Part shown: positions 40,670-50,863 of the stretch, in pieces
Layout: each line of letters opens with the position of its first letter
Position numbering within the stretch: position 1 is the stretch's first letter
Origin: an uncultured Lachnospiraceae bacterium
GTDB lineage: Bacteria > Bacillota > Clostridia > Lachnospirales > Lachnospiraceae
DNA: 64,000 bases
Reading direction: 5' to 3'
NCBI GenBank assembly: GCA_947632515.1
Contig: CANRPO010000011.1
Location: 31,770-95,769, forward strand
Notes under the pieces: generated by a model
Told to the model about the DNA's origin: nothing
The model's database searches: none
Seen by the model: the letters and a program-made list of their open reading frames with translations, nothing else
Position numbers and translations under genes: made by a program

Positions 40670-41398
40670 CTATTCGTCCCAGTTATGGTACACCGCCTGC
40701 ACGTCGTCGTCCTCGTCCAGCAGATCGAGGATCTTCTGCATGTTCCTGACCGCCGTCTCGTCGGTGAGCTCCACCCAAGTCTGGGGAATCATCGTCACCT
40801 CCGAGGAGATCGCCGTGATCCCCGCCTCTTTCAGGGCCGCGTCCACCTCGCTCCACCGGTCGGGATCGGTGTAGACCTCGTAGCTGTCCTCCTCCTCCGA
40901 GAAGTCTTCCGCCCCCGCGTCCAGCGCCATCATCATCAGGTCGTCCGCCTCCATATCGCACTCCTCCTTGTCGATGATGATCAGGCCCTTCTTGTCAAAC
41001 ATGAAGGAGACGCAGCCGGGCGTTCCCACATTGCCCTGTCCCTTGGTAAAGGCGTTGCGCACATTGGCGGCCGTCCTGTTCTGGTTGTCGGTCAGCGCGT
41101 CCACGATGACCGCGATGCCGTTGGGGCCGTACCCCTCATAGGTCACATACTTGTAGTTGACGCTCCCGCCCTCGCCCGCGGCCTTCTTGATGCCTCTCTC
41201 GATCGTGTCGTTGGGCATGTTGTTGGCCTTGGCCTTGGCGATCACCTGCGCCAGCTTGAAATTGTTCGCGGGATCCGGGCCGCCGTCCTTGACCGCCACA
41301 GCGATCTCACGCCCGATGATGGTGAAGATCTTGCCCTTTGCGGCGTCGTTTTTCTCCTTCTTATGCTTGATGTTCGCAAATTTTGAATGTCCTGACAT
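40670..41398 (-). CDS. YebC/PmpR family regulatory protein
   Basis: MSGHSKFANIKHKKEKNDAAKGKIFTIIGREI; YEGYGPNGIAVIVDALTDNQNRTAANVRNAF. Confidence 0.96.
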   Translation of the reverse strand: MSGHSKFANIKHKKEKNDAAKGKIFTIIGREIAVAVKDGGPDPANNFKLAQVIAKAKANNMPNDTIERGIKKAAGEGGSVNYKYVTYEGYGPNGIAVIVDALTDNQNRTAANVRNAFTKGQGNVGTPGCVSFMFDKKGLIIIDKEECDMEADDLMMMALDAGAEDFSEEEDSYEVYTDPDRWSEVDAALKEAGITAISSEVTMIPQTWVELTDETAVRNMQKILDLLDEDDDVQAVYHNWDE

Positions 41399-41428
41399 GT
41401 CCTTTTATCTCCTTCTTTTTTTAATGCT

Positions 41429-42796
41429 CTACTGTTCCTCCGGCGTTTTTCCTTCCGCCTTCTTACGAGCCATCACCGTCCGGATCATGTGCTCTTTTAC
41501 CTCCAGTATGCGGAACGTATAGCCCGCATACTCGAACTCGAAGTCCTCCCCCTCCTCGGGAATATGTTCCAGCCTCGAGATCACGAAACCGTTCACCGTG
41601 TCAAAGGGCTCCTCCTCGAAACTGATGGAAAGCTGCTCCCCCAGCTCCTCCAGGGGCATCATGCCCTGGATCACATAGCCGTCCGAGCCGCTCTCACTGA
41701 TGTAAGTCTCCTCCTCGTCGTACTCGTCCTCGATATTGCCGACGATCTCCTCCAGAATGTCCTCAAGCGCGACAAGGCCGGCCGTCTGCCCGTACTCGTC
41801 GATCACGATGACCATCTGCACCTTCTCCGTCTGCATCACCCGGAACAGATCGTTCAGCTTGCGTTTCTCCGTGATGAAACGCGGCTCTCTGAGCAGTCCC
41901 CTGATCTTGCCGATGGGCCTGTTCTTCATCTTCTCGTTCATCTGCATGCGCATGACGTCCTTCAGATGCAGAATGCCCACGATGTGATCGATGGTCCCGT
42001 CATATACCGGGAATCGGCTGTTGTGCTCGTCCGCAATAAAGGCCGCGGCCTCCTGCAGCGTCATGGTGCACTCGATACCCACCATGTTGTTGCGGTTGAT
42101 CATGATGTCCTTGGCCTCCTTGTCGCCGAACTCGAAGATATTGTTGATCATCTCCGCCTCGTTGGCATGAATGATCCCCTGTTCATGGCCGACGTTGACC
42201 ATGGACAGAATCTCCTCCTCCGTCACGTCGGAGGTATCTTTCGAGACATTGACTCCAAACAGACGCAAAACGCCGTTCGCCGTCAGCGATATGAGCGCCG
42301 AGAGAGGCGTCGCAAGCCGCACATAATAATAGACCGGGGTGATGAAAAAGGTCAGCCAGCCCTCCGGATTGCGCGAGGCTGATTTTCTCGGTATGGATAT
42401 GCCAAAAGTCACAATTATGTACAAGATCAACAGTGTGGCGATCACCGCGCAGGAAACGCCGGAAAGCCTGAGATACCAGACGTCGTCCCAGTCATGGCCG
42501 CAGTACGATACCACGCTCCCTATAAAGCTGTTCAGCCGATCCAGATACACCGCGCCGAACAGAAGATCCACCGCCACAGCGCCGAGCTGGACCGCTCCGG
42601 CGTATTGCGCCTGATGCCCTATCAGGTAGGCGATCCTGTCCTGTTTGGCGCCGGATCCTCCGGCGTCCTCTCCGTCCGTCTCCTCCATCTCCGCGCCCCG
42701 CATATCCCGGAACGCAGAGTCAAAACCGTTAAACAACATTTTCAAGAGCAGCAGTATGACAAAGCATAATATACTGCCCGCGACGCCATCGTCCAT
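41429..42796 (-). CDS. Hemolysin/CNNM-CorC family protein (DUF21-like + CBS pair + CorC_HlyC)
   Basis: VTEEEILSMVNVGHEQGIIHANEAEMINNIFEFGDKEAKDIMI; MVIVIDEYGQTAGLVALEDILEEIVGNIEDEYDEEE. Confidence 0.92.
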   Translation of the reverse strand: MDDGVAGSILCFVILLLLKMLFNGFDSAFRDMRGAEMEETDGEDAGGSGAKQDRIAYLIGHQAQYAGAVQLGAVAVDLLFGAVYLDRLNSFIGSVVSYCGHDWDDVWYLRLSGVSCAVIATLLILYIIVTFGISIPRKSASRNPEGWLTFFITPVYYYVRLATPLSALISLTANGVLRLFGVNVSKDTSDVTEEEILSMVNVGHEQGIIHANEAEMINNIFEFGDKEAKDIMINRNNMVGIECTMTLQEAAAFIADEHNSRFPVYDGTIDHIVGILHLKDVMRMQMNEKMKNRPIGKIRGLLREPRFITEKRKLNDLFRVMQTEKVQMVIVIDEYGQTAGLVALEDILEEIVGNIEDEYDEEETYISESGSDGYVIQGMMPLEELGEQLSISFEEEPFDTVNGFVISRLEHIPEEGEDFEFEYAGYTFRILEVKEHMIRTVMARKKAEGKTPEEQ

Positions 42797-42891
42797 ATCT
42801 CAAGTCCTTCCTTTGCCAAATACCCGGCAAACACTTACTCATTTCTATAAATATAACAAGGAATGGAACGGGTGTCAAATTTCAGTCAGTC

Positions 42892-43233
42892 TTATGTATT
42901 TAACTCCAGGCTGACCATCAATCCGTTGTTGACCACTTGCATAATATCCTGATCGAGATGACAGATTCTGTCCTTTAAGCGCTTTTTGTCTATCGTTCTA
43001 AGCTGCTCCAACAGGATGACGGAATCTTTCACCATATCGTATTTGCCCGCATTTAATTCAATGTGCGTCGGCAGTTTGGCCTTGTTCATCTTGGAGGTGA
43101 TCGCCGCGCAGATCACCGTCGGGCTGTGCTTGTTGCCGACGTCGTTCTGTATGATCAACACCGGTCTGATCCCTCCCTGCTCAGAGCCGATCACCGGGCG
43201 TAAATCTGCATAGTAAATATCTCCTCTTCTCAT
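42892..43233 (-). CDS. MazF/PemK (EndoA-type) endoribonuclease toxin
   Basis: [60 protein letters not shown]; start at 43233 supported by upstream GGAAG. Confidence 0.95.
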   Translation of the reverse strand: MRRGDIYYADLRPVIGSEQGGIRPVLIIQNDVGNKHSPTVICAAITSKMNKAKLPTHIELNAGKYDMVKDSVILLEQLRTIDKKRLKDRICHLDQDIMQVVNNGLMVSLELNT

Positions 43234-43327
43234 TATCACACACTTCCTTATACGAATATTTGCATCTATAGTATTGCCGTTTTCTCTAAGGGTATACATG
43301 ATAATTTCTTTTCTGTGCCGGCGATCG

Positions 43328-44509
43328 TCAGCGATAGTCGTCATAGTAATCCTTCGTCGCCACGACCCGGCCCTCTTTCACATAGACGCGCGGGATGCGT
43401 TTCCCCAGATCGCACGCCAGCTCGTAATTGAACCGCCCTGACAGTTCTCCCAACTCCTCCATCGTGATCCGCTCGCCGCCGTCCGCTCCGATGAGCGTGA
43501 CCTCGTCTCCTTCCGCTGCCTCCGGTATGTGGTCCACGCTCACCATGAACTGATCCATGCACACTCGCCCAAGGATCGGCGCTTTCTTCCCGTGAATAAG
43601 CACGCAGCCCTTGTTTGACAAGCCCCGCGGATAGCCGTCTCCATACCCCACGGGGATCGTTGCGATGCGCATGCTCTTCGGTGTGACATAGGTGCCGCCA
43701 TAGCTGACGGGAACGCCTGCCTCCACCTCTTTCACATAGACGATGCGGCTCTTTAAGGATAATACGGGCCGCAGATTCACGATGTCCCGCGACACCTGTG
43801 CGGAGGGCCACAGTCCGTAAAGTGTGATGCCCGCCCGCACCGCGTCCATATTCGCCTCCGGCAGCTCTATGATCCCGGCGCTGTTGGAGCAGTGTTTGAT
43901 CGGGATATGGCAGTGCAGCTCCCGCTCCACGCGCTCCATAAAATCCTGTATCTGTCTTAACTGCTCTCTCGCCGACGTCTTATCCGTCTCGTCCGCCCTG
44001 GCGAAGTGGGTGAACATCCCTTCCGGTTCCACACCCTCCGCGCCGAGCACCTTCTCCACGAACGCAAGGCCGCTGTCATCCGGCCGCACGCCCACTCTCG
44101 TCATGCCCGTATCGACCTTCACATGCACCTTCACGGACTTGCCAAGTTTCCTCGCGCACGCCGAAAGCTCATCGATGGTATCTTCCCGGAACACCGTCGG
44201 CCGTATATCGCAGCGTATCAGCTCCTCATAGCAGTACGGAAAGGTATAGCCGAGTATCAGGATCGGTTTCTGCAGTCCGGCGTGGCGCAGGATAAACGCC
44301 TCCTCCGCCGTGGCCACCGCATAGCCGAACACATAGTCCATTTTCTCAAGCTCACGACCGATCTGCACCGCGCCGTGCCCGTAGCCGTCGGTCTTGATCA
44401 CGCCGATCATCCTCGTCCCCTCGGACAGATTGCGATGCATGTGCTCCATGTTATAGCAGACGGCGTCCAGATCGACCACCGCCCGGACCCTTTCGTAATT
44501 CCCTGTCAT
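43328..44509 (-). CDS. alr: Alanine racemase
   Basis: [59 protein letters not shown]. Confidence 0.96.
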   Translation of the reverse strand: MTGNYERVRAVVDLDAVCYNMEHMHRNLSEGTRMIGVIKTDGYGHGAVQIGRELEKMDYVFGYAVATAEEAFILRHAGLQKPILILGYTFPYCYEELIRCDIRPTVFREDTIDELSACARKLGKSVKVHVKVDTGMTRVGVRPDDSGLAFVEKVLGAEGVEPEGMFTHFARADETDKTSAREQLRQIQDFMERVERELHCHIPIKHCSNSAGIIELPEANMDAVRAGITLYGLWPSAQVSRDIVNLRPVLSLKSRIVYVKEVEAGVPVSYGGTYVTPKSMRIATIPVGYGDGYPRGLSNKGCVLIHGKKAPILGRVCMDQFMVSVDHIPEAAEGDEVTLIGADGGERITMEELGELSGRFNYELACDLGKRIPRVYVKEGRVVATKDYYDDYR

Positions 44510-46098
44510 CTTGTTTTCCTCATTTCGTCCTGCCGCGAATCCGCTGGCTGTGAAAGCGCCGCCTCCCCGATCCTGTCGATCATGTCCGTCGCCATCATAG
44601 CGGGTTCCGTCCTGTCTGCCGCCGCCAGATCCCCGGCCCTGCCGTGCAGATATACGCCGGCCACCGCCGCGTCCGCTCCCGGCATCCCCTGCGCCAGAAG
44701 GCCCGTGATCATACCCGCCAGCACATCGCCCGACCCCGCCGTGGCCATGCCCGAATTGCCTGTCGTGTTGAGATAGCTCTCACCGTCGTCCGGGCGCACG
44801 ACTACGGTGCGCGCGTCCTTGCATACCACAGTACAGTGCAGCCTGTCGCTAAGCTGCCTCGGATATTCTGTCAAATGGGCCTTTGCCTGCTCGGTCGTAC
44901 AGCCGTACAGCCTCGCAAACTCCCCGAGATGCGGGGTGAGGATCACATCTCTTCCCCGCCTGCCGCAGTCGGCCAAGGCCTTCTGTAAGGCAGCGTTCTG
45001 CGCCAGCAGATTCAATCCGTCCGCGTCGATCACAAGCGGCAGACCGCTCTCCTTCACACAGAAACGCAGCAGTTCATGCGCAGGCTCCCCGAGTCCGATC
45101 CCCGGACCGATCAGCACGCAGTCCGCCCACGCCTCAGCCTCTCTGAGCTCTTCCAGAAACATCTCCCACGCGTCGGCGCGGACGATATTTTCGGACAGGC
45201 CTTCCTCCGCGTAAATGACAAGCATGGCCTCCGGCACAAACTGCTGCAGCGCCTCTTTGTTCTGCACTGCAGTGACTGCCTTCACCATCCCCGCGCCCAC
45301 GCGGAAGACGCTCTTTACGGCCATCATCGCCGCTCCGGCGACCTCTCTGCTCCCCGCGATCACAAGCGCTTTGCCGAAGGTGCCCTTGTTGCCGTCCGGC
45401 CGGCGCGGCGGCAGGAGGCTTTCGTCCCCGCCGATATAGGTGTACCACCGGGGCGTCTCCCCGAAGAAACTGTGTTCGTCTATGCCGATGTCGCGGCAGA
45501 CAAGCCGCCCTGTGTACCTCGCTCCGGGATAGAGCAGATGCCCCACCTTGCGAAATCCGTAAGTCACGGTCAGATCCGCGCGGACGGCGCAGCCCATGAC
45601 CGCGCCCGTGTCGGCGTCTATCCCCGACGGAATATCCACGCTGCACACATAAGCCTCCATCCGGTTGATCCGCTCTATGGCCTCCTTATAAATCCCCGCC
45701 GCATCTCTCGACAGTCCCACGCCGAATATGGCGTCTATCACTATATCATATTCACTTTCTTTTATTGTGCTATCGATCTGCGCTCCGTATGCGCGCAGAA
45801 TGTCGATCTGCGCCGTTGTCTCTGCGGTGCGCTTTTCCTCGTCTCCGAGCAGCGCGAAGTCCACCCGGAACCCGCGCAGCTTAAGGAGCCTGCCGATGGC
45901 CAGCCCGTCTCCGCCGTTGTTGCCGCAGCCCGCCGCCACAAGCACCCTGCACGGCTTTTGCCCCCGCTCGCGCAAGAGCTCTTCCACCGTCGCAAGCGCA
46001 GCCCTCTCCATCAGGAGCAGGGACGGCATATGGTATCTGCCGGTCGTGTTGGCATCGTAGCGTTTCATCTGCTCCGCCGTCACCACATATTGTTTCAT
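44506..46098 (-). CDS. nnr: Bifunctional NAD(P)H-hydrate epimerase / ADP-dependent NAD(P)H-hydrate dehydratase
   Basis: VAAGCGNNGGDGLAIGRLL; GTFGKALVIAGS; NSGMATAGSGDVLAGMITGLLAQG. Confidence 0.95.
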   Translation of the reverse strand: MKQYVVTAEQMKRYDANTTGRYHMPSLLLMERAALATVEELLRERGQKPCRVLVAAGCGNNGGDGLAIGRLLKLRGFRVDFALLGDEEKRTAETTAQIDILRAYGAQIDSTIKESEYDIVIDAIFGVGLSRDAAGIYKEAIERINRMEAYVCSVDIPSGIDADTGAVMGCAVRADLTVTYGFRKVGHLLYPGARYTGRLVCRDIGIDEHSFFGETPRWYTYIGGDESLLPPRRPDGNKGTFGKALVIAGSREVAGAAMMAVKSVFRVGAGMVKAVTAVQNKEALQQFVPEAMLVIYAEEGLSENIVRADAWEMFLEELREAEAWADCVLIGPGIGLGEPAHELLRFCVKESGLPLVIDADGLNLLAQNAALQKALADCGRRGRDVILTPHLGEFARLYGCTTEQAKAHLTEYPRQLSDRLHCTVVCKDARTVVVRPDDGESYLNTTGNSGMATAGSGDVLAGMITGLLAQGMPGADAAVAGVYLHGRAGDLAAADRTEPAMMATDMIDRIGEAALSQPADSRQDEMRKTR

Positions 46099-46116
46099 TC
46101 GCCCCTCCCAATCTGC

Positions 46117-46152
46117 AAGATGCGCTAAAATCTCACGATTTCAACGCATCTT
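46117..46152. other. Stem-loop across the end of the coiled-coil ORF and the nnr leader
   Basis: AAGATGCG-cta-AAATC-tcac-GATTT-caa-CGCATCTT read on plus; no T-run on either side. Confidence 0.5.
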
Positions 46153-46858
46153 CGCCGTTTCTGTTATCAGTTTGTCTCACGGTCCCGCCGTTTTGATCTT
46201 CCGCATTTTCTTTTTTCGCCGTCTCCCCGGCCGCCTGCGCCGCCTTATATTTCTCTGACGGATCGTACTGCATGTCGAAAAGTTCCAGAACCTCCGCCCC
46301 GAATATGTCGTGCATGTAGGAGTATAGCTGATGGTTCTTCGCCTCCTTCTCCTGCTTGCGGATAATCTTCTTCTTCAATTCTCTCCTGACACTGCCGATC
46401 CAATCCTCGATCTCCTTCAGCTCGGCGGTATTTTTCTGCAGTTTCCGGTAGCAGACCTCCATCGTGGCGACCATCAGCCTGTTGTTGAGTTGGTTGATCT
46501 GCCTGGGCAGCTCCACCATCTCCTCCTCGCAGGCGTCCAGTTTCTCGTTGCACTCGGCAAGCAGCCTCTTGCACTCCTCCTGTCGTTTCTCCAATTTCTT
46601 GGAGGGCGACCGCACAAGCTCGTCCGCCGCGAGCACAATGTCGTCCATCAGCTTTTTTTTGAGTTTTTTGATCTCCTTGCCGTCCTCGTTGACCTTGCCC
46701 TGACGCTTGAGCAGAGCGTTCAGCTCGCTCTCCATGCGCTTGATCTCCGGCGTGTACTCGCTCTGCGTGAAAAGCCGGTGCCACTTATTGTCCAGCGTAA
46801 GGATCGGGATCTTTTTACCGACCAGCGCCGCCTTGAACTCTTCCTCCGATTTTGACAT
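46133..46858 (-). CDS. Coiled-coil protein of unknown function
   Basis: Long K/E-rich heptad-like sequence (LNALLKRQGKVNEDGKEIKKLKKKLMDDIVLAADELV...). Confidence 0.6.
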   Translation of the reverse strand: MSKSEEEFKAALVGKKIPILTLDNKWHRLFTQSEYTPEIKRMESELNALLKRQGKVNEDGKEIKKLKKKLMDDIVLAADELVRSPSKKLEKRQEECKRLLAECNEKLDACEEEMVELPRQINQLNNRLMVATMEVCYRKLQKNTAELKEIEDWIGSVRRELKKKIIRKQEKEAKNHQLYSYMHDIFGAEVLELFDMQYDPSEKYKAAQAAGETAKKENAEDQNGGTVRQTDNRNGEDALKS

Positions 46859-46904
46859 ATGCCTCTATCCTCCGCCGACAACGGTTTATCGGCGTCCTTC
46901 TCTC

Positions 46905-47537
46905 TTACTCGCCGTGCGACAAAATATTGTAGGACAGCTTCATCAGGCTGTCCGACAGATGAACGCTCTCCACCTGAATGTGGTCCGGCACATGCAGATC
47001 CACATGCGCGAAATTCCAAAAGCCCTTGATCCCGCACGCGACAAGCTGTTCCGCCACCTGCACCGCGCCGGTCTTGGGTATGGTGAGCACCGCGATGTCG
47101 ATGTCGTTTTCCCGCACAAAGCTCTCCATCTCCTGCATCGGGCGCACCGTGATCCCCCGGATCTGCGTGCCCTGAATCTTCTCGTCGCTGTCGAAAATAC
47201 CGCGAAAAATGAATCCCCTGCGCTCAAAATTCATATAGTTGACAAGCGCCTGCCCGAGATGTCCCGCTCCCACGATGATCAGATTGTGCTCCTTGTTGAG
47301 TCCCAGTATCTTGCCGATCTCCTCGTAGAGATACTCCACATTATATCCGTAGCCCTGCTGGCCGAAACCGCCGAAGTTGTTCAGATCCTGCCGTATCTGC
47401 GACGCGGTCACCCGCATGATGTCGCTCAACTCCTGCGAAGAAACTCTCTCGATCCCCTTATCTCTCAGCTCGCCGAGATACCTGAAATATCTCGGCAGGC
47501 GACTGATAACAGCCTGTGAAATTTCCCTGGATTCCAC
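46905..47537 (-). CDS. rex: Redox-sensing transcriptional repressor Rex
   Basis: AVISRLPRYFRYLGELRDKGIERVSSQELSDIMRVTASQIRQDLNNFGGFGQQGYGYNVEYL; LIIVGAGHLGQAL. Confidence 0.97.
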   Translation of the reverse strand: MESREISQAVISRLPRYFRYLGELRDKGIERVSSQELSDIMRVTASQIRQDLNNFGGFGQQGYGYNVEYLYEEIGKILGLNKEHNLIIVGAGHLGQALVNYMNFERRGFIFRGIFDSDEKIQGTQIRGITVRPMQEMESFVRENDIDIAVLTIPKTGAVQVAEQLVACGIKGFWNFAHVDLHVPDHIQVESVHLSDSLMKLSYNILSHGE

Positions 47538-47568
47538 CGCACTGTCCTCCCTGTTTTATAATACTCTA

Positions 47569-47597
47569 AGTATACAACCGCGTTAAAAAACTGTCAA
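47569..47597 (-). promoter_or_regulatory. rex promoter TTGACA-N17-TATACT
   Basis: Minus strand TTGACAGTTTTTTAACGCGGTTGTATACT. Confidence 0.8.
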
Positions 47598-47609
47598 ACA
47601 AGTTGACAG
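47591..47609. promoter_or_regulatory. Perfect inverted repeat CTGTCAA-ACAAG-TTGACAG carrying both divergent -35 boxes
   Basis: Read directly; between rex (-) and ABC-F (+). Confidence 0.6.
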
Positions 47610-47659
47610 CCCGGCGCGCGGATTATAAACTATCTTTCAGCAGAAAGGATAATGGGAAC

Positions 47660-49579
47660 ATGATACTCTCCGTAAGCAACATAGACAAGGCATTCAACGA
47701 CGTCCCTGTACTCAGGAACGTGTCATTTCATATTGAAGACAACGAAAAGGCCGCCGTTGTCGGCGTCAACGGCGCGGGTAAGACGACTCTCCTAAAGATC
47801 ATCATGGGCGAGCTTGCCGCCGACAGCGGCACGGTGACGCTCTCCCGCGACAGGACGATCGGCTACTTATCCCAGCACGACGCCGTATCCGGCGACAACA
47901 CGATCTACGACGAACTGTTGTGCGTCAAGCAGGATCTCATCGATCTGGAATACAGGATGCGGTCTGTCGAGCTGCAGATGAAGACCGCCTCCGAGGAGAC
48001 GCTGGAGAAACTGATGGACAGCTACACGGCGCTCACGCATGCCTTCGAGAGCGGAGGCGGCTATGCCTATAAGAGCGAGCTGACCGGGGTGTTAAAGGGG
48101 CTCGGTTTCGCGGAGGAAGAATTTACAAGACGCGTGTCCACCCTCTCCGGCGGGCAGAAGACACGGGTCGCGCTGGGGAAACTGCTCCTGCAAAAGCCCG
48201 ACCTGATCATACTGGACGAACCCACCAACCATCTGGACATGTCCTCCATCACATGGCTGGAAACCTATCTCCTGAACTATAAGGGCGCGGTGATCGTCGT
48301 GTCTCACGACCGTTACTTTCTGGACCGGATCGCCGCCAAGATCATCGAGCTTGACCACACGAAGGCTACCGTCTTCACAGGCAGCTACTCCGACTACGCC
48401 GCCAAGAAAGAGATCCTCCGCGCGGCGCAGTACAACGCCTACATGAAACAGCAGCAAGAAATCAAACACCAGGAGGAAGTCATCGAAAAGCTGAGATCCT
48501 TCAACCGGGAGAAATCCATCCGCCGCGCGGAGAGCCGCGAGAAAAAGCTGGACAAAGTGGAACTGCTGGAAAAACCCTCCGAGGTGCGCGCAGACATGCG
48601 CCTGAAACTGGAACCAAGGTACGAGAGCGGCAACGACGTGCTCCATGTGGAAGATCTGTCCAAATCTTTCGGCGATCTTGTCCTGTTCGAGCGCCTTTGT
48701 TTCGACGTCAAAAAGGGCGAGCATGTGGCGATCATCGGCGACAACGGCACAGGCAAGACCACGATCCTCAAAATGATCAACGGCCTGCTCGCCCCGGACG
48801 AGGGAGCGATCCGTCTGGGCGCCAACGTGGCGATCGGCTACTACGATCAGGAGCAGCAGATGTTACATAGAGACAAGACACTGTTCGAGGAGATCTCCGA
48901 CGACTACAGGACGCTCACGAACACAGAGATCCGCAACACGCTGGCGGCCTTTCTCTTCACGGGGGAAGACGTATTCAAACAGATCAAAACCTTAAGCGGC
49001 GGAGAGCGGGGCCGTGTCTCTCTGGCCAAGCTCATGCTGTCCGAGGCCAACTTTCTCATTCTGGACGAGCCCACCAACCATCTGGACATCCTGTCCAAAG
49101 AGATCCTGGAGGATGCGCTGAACGCCTACACGGGAACCGTCCTCTACGTCTCCCACGACCGCTATTTCATCAACAGAACCGCCTCCCGGATCCTCGACCT
49201 GAACCGCCGCGTGCTGACGAACTATCTCGGCGACTACGAATACTATCTGAGCAAGCGGGAGGAACAGCTCGCCCTGATCGACACCTCGGGCACGACAGCC
49301 TCAACCGTCCCGGACAGCGGACATGCCGACACTTCCAGACAGGACTGGCAGGCGCGCAAGGAACAGCAGGCCGCCCGGCGCAAAAAGGAAAATGATCTGA
49401 AAAAATGCGAGGAGCGCATCGAGTATCTGGAAAAACGCAACGAGGAGATCGACGCGCTCATGGCCTCCCCGGAGGTCTGCACGGACGCCGCGAAATTGCA
49501 GGAATTGCATCAGGAACGGGAGACGAGCGGGGCCGAACTGAACGAACTGTATGAAAAATGGGAGCTGCTCTCAGAGTGA
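47660..49579 (+). CDS. ABC-F family ATPase (duplicated ATP-binding cassettes, YdiF-like)
   Basis: MILSVSNIDKAFNDVPVLRNVSF; GVNGAGKTTLLK; LSGGQKTRVALGKLLL; second cassette GDNGTGKTTILK, LSGGERGRVSLAKLML; ATG at 47660. Confidence 0.95.
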   Translation: MILSVSNIDKAFNDVPVLRNVSFHIEDNEKAAVVGVNGAGKTTLLKIIMGELAADSGTVTLSRDRTIGYLSQHDAVSGDNTIYDELLCVKQDLIDLEYRMRSVELQMKTASEETLEKLMDSYTALTHAFESGGGYAYKSELTGVLKGLGFAEEEFTRRVSTLSGGQKTRVALGKLLLQKPDLIILDEPTNHLDMSSITWLETYLLNYKGAVIVVSHDRYFLDRIAAKIIELDHTKATVFTGSYSDYAAKKEILRAAQYNAYMKQQQEIKHQEEVIEKLRSFNREKSIRRAESREKKLDKVELLEKPSEVRADMRLKLEPRYESGNDVLHVEDLSKSFGDLVLFERLCFDVKKGEHVAIIGDNGTGKTTILKMINGLLAPDEGAIRLGANVAIGYYDQEQQMLHRDKTLFEEISDDYRTLTNTEIRNTLAAFLFTGEDVFKQIKTLSGGERGRVSLAKLMLSEANFLILDEPTNHLDILSKEILEDALNAYTGTVLYVSHDRYFINRTASRILDLNRRVLTNYLGDYEYYLSKREEQLALIDTSGTTASTVPDSGHADTSRQDWQARKEQQAARRKKENDLKKCEERIEYLEKRNEEIDALMASPEVCTDAAKLQELHQERETSGAELNELYEKWELLSE

Positions 49580-49631
49580 GGGCCGCTCCCTTCGCCGTCG
49601 CTATGTCAGCTATGTTCCCAGACGCAGACGC

Positions 49632-50837
49632 TTACAGCGCCTCAAAGGTCGCCCGGATCGCCTGAATGAACTCCAGACTGTTGAGGATCACAGGATGTTC
49701 GCATGTGGAGATCAGCGACAGGCTCTTCGTCATCTTGCCGTCCTCCACCGTCTTGATACATGCCCGCTCGAGCTTATCCGCAAATTCCACAAGTTCGCCG
49801 ATGCCGTCCAGTTCGCCACGCTTTCTGAGCGCGCCCGTCCAAGCGAAGATCGTCGCGATGGAGTTGGTGGAAGTCTCCTCCCCCTTCAGGTGCTTGTAAT
49901 AGTGCCGCTGTACCGTGCCGTGCGCCGCCTCGTACTCGTAGACGCCGCTGGGGGAGACGAGCACCGACGTCATCATGGAGAGGTCGCCGTAAGCTGTGGC
50001 CACCATGTCGCTCATCACGTCGCCGTCGTAGTTCTTGCAGGCCCAGATGAAACCGCCCTCCGAGCGGATCACCCTCGCCACCGCGTCGTCGATCAGCGTG
50101 TAGAAATACTCGATGCCCGCCGCCTCGAATTTCTCCCTGTACTGCGTATCGTAGATCTCCTGAAAAATATCCTTGAAATTGTGATCGTACTTCTTCGAGA
50201 TCGTGTCCTTGGTGGCGAACCACAGATCCTGTTTCGTGTCCAGCGCGTAGTTGAAACATGCCTTCGCGAAACTCGTGATGGACTCGTCCGTGTTGTGAAT
50301 GCCCTGTATGATGCCGGGACCCTTAAACTCGTGGATCGTCTCTCTGATCTCTGTGCCGTCCTCTCCCTTGAAGACCAGCTCCGCCTTGCCCGCGCCGGGC
50401 ACCTTGATCTCCACATTCTTGTAGACGTCGCCGTAGGCGTGACGCGCTATGGTGATCGGTTTCGACCAGTTGTGCACATAGGGCGTGATCCCTTTGATCA
50501 GAATGGGGGCGCGGAACACCGTGCCGTCTAACGCCGCGCGGATCGTCCCGTTGGGGCTTTTCCACATTTCTTTTAAGTGATACTCTTCCATTCTCGCCGC
50601 GTTGGGCGTGATGGTCGCGCACTTGACCGCGACGCCGTACTTCTTCGTCGCCTCCGCGGAATCGATCGTCACCTGATCGTCCGTCTCGTTCCTGTGCTCC
50701 AGACCCAGATCGTAATACGCCGTCTTTAAGTCGATATAAGGCGTCAACAACTCGTCCTTGATCATCTGCCAGAGGATCCTCGTCATCTCGTCGCCGTCCA
50801 TCTCCACAAGCGGTGTCGTCATCTTGATTTTTTCCAT
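49632..50837 (-). CDS. icd: NADP-dependent isocitrate dehydrogenase
   Basis: [91 protein letters not shown]. Confidence 0.96.
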   Translation of the reverse strand: MEKIKMTTPLVEMDGDEMTRILWQMIKDELLTPYIDLKTAYYDLGLEHRNETDDQVTIDSAEATKKYGVAVKCATITPNAARMEEYHLKEMWKSPNGTIRAALDGTVFRAPILIKGITPYVHNWSKPITIARHAYGDVYKNVEIKVPGAGKAELVFKGEDGTEIRETIHEFKGPGIIQGIHNTDESITSFAKACFNYALDTKQDLWFATKDTISKKYDHNFKDIFQEIYDTQYREKFEAAGIEYFYTLIDDAVARVIRSEGGFIWACKNYDGDVMSDMVATAYGDLSMMTSVLVSPSGVYEYEAAHGTVQRHYYKHLKGEETSTNSIATIFAWTGALRKRGELDGIGELVEFADKLERACIKTVEDGKMTKSLSLISTCEHPVILNSLEFIQAIRATFEAL

Positions 50838-50863
50838 GTCGCTGTCTGCCTCCCTTTTCCTTT

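Noticed and set aside
39653-41386. 577-aa plus-strand ORF opposite metY and yebC
   Set aside because: Antisense shadow of well-supported minus-strand genes; R/H-rich composition typical of reverse-frame ORFs in GC-rich DNA.
42797-43327. Small antitoxin hidden in the alr-mazF gap or after mazF
   Set aside because: Each gap is only ~95 bp; the one small ORF in the alr-mazF gap ([22 protein letters not shown]...) is simply an in-frame N-terminal extension of mazF.
47538-47660. Rex autoregulatory operator upstream of rex
   Set aside because: No good match to TTGTTAA-N4-TTAACAA-type or TTGTGAA-N6-TTCACAA-type sites; the palindrome present (CTGTCAA/TTGACAG) is explained by opposed -35 boxes.
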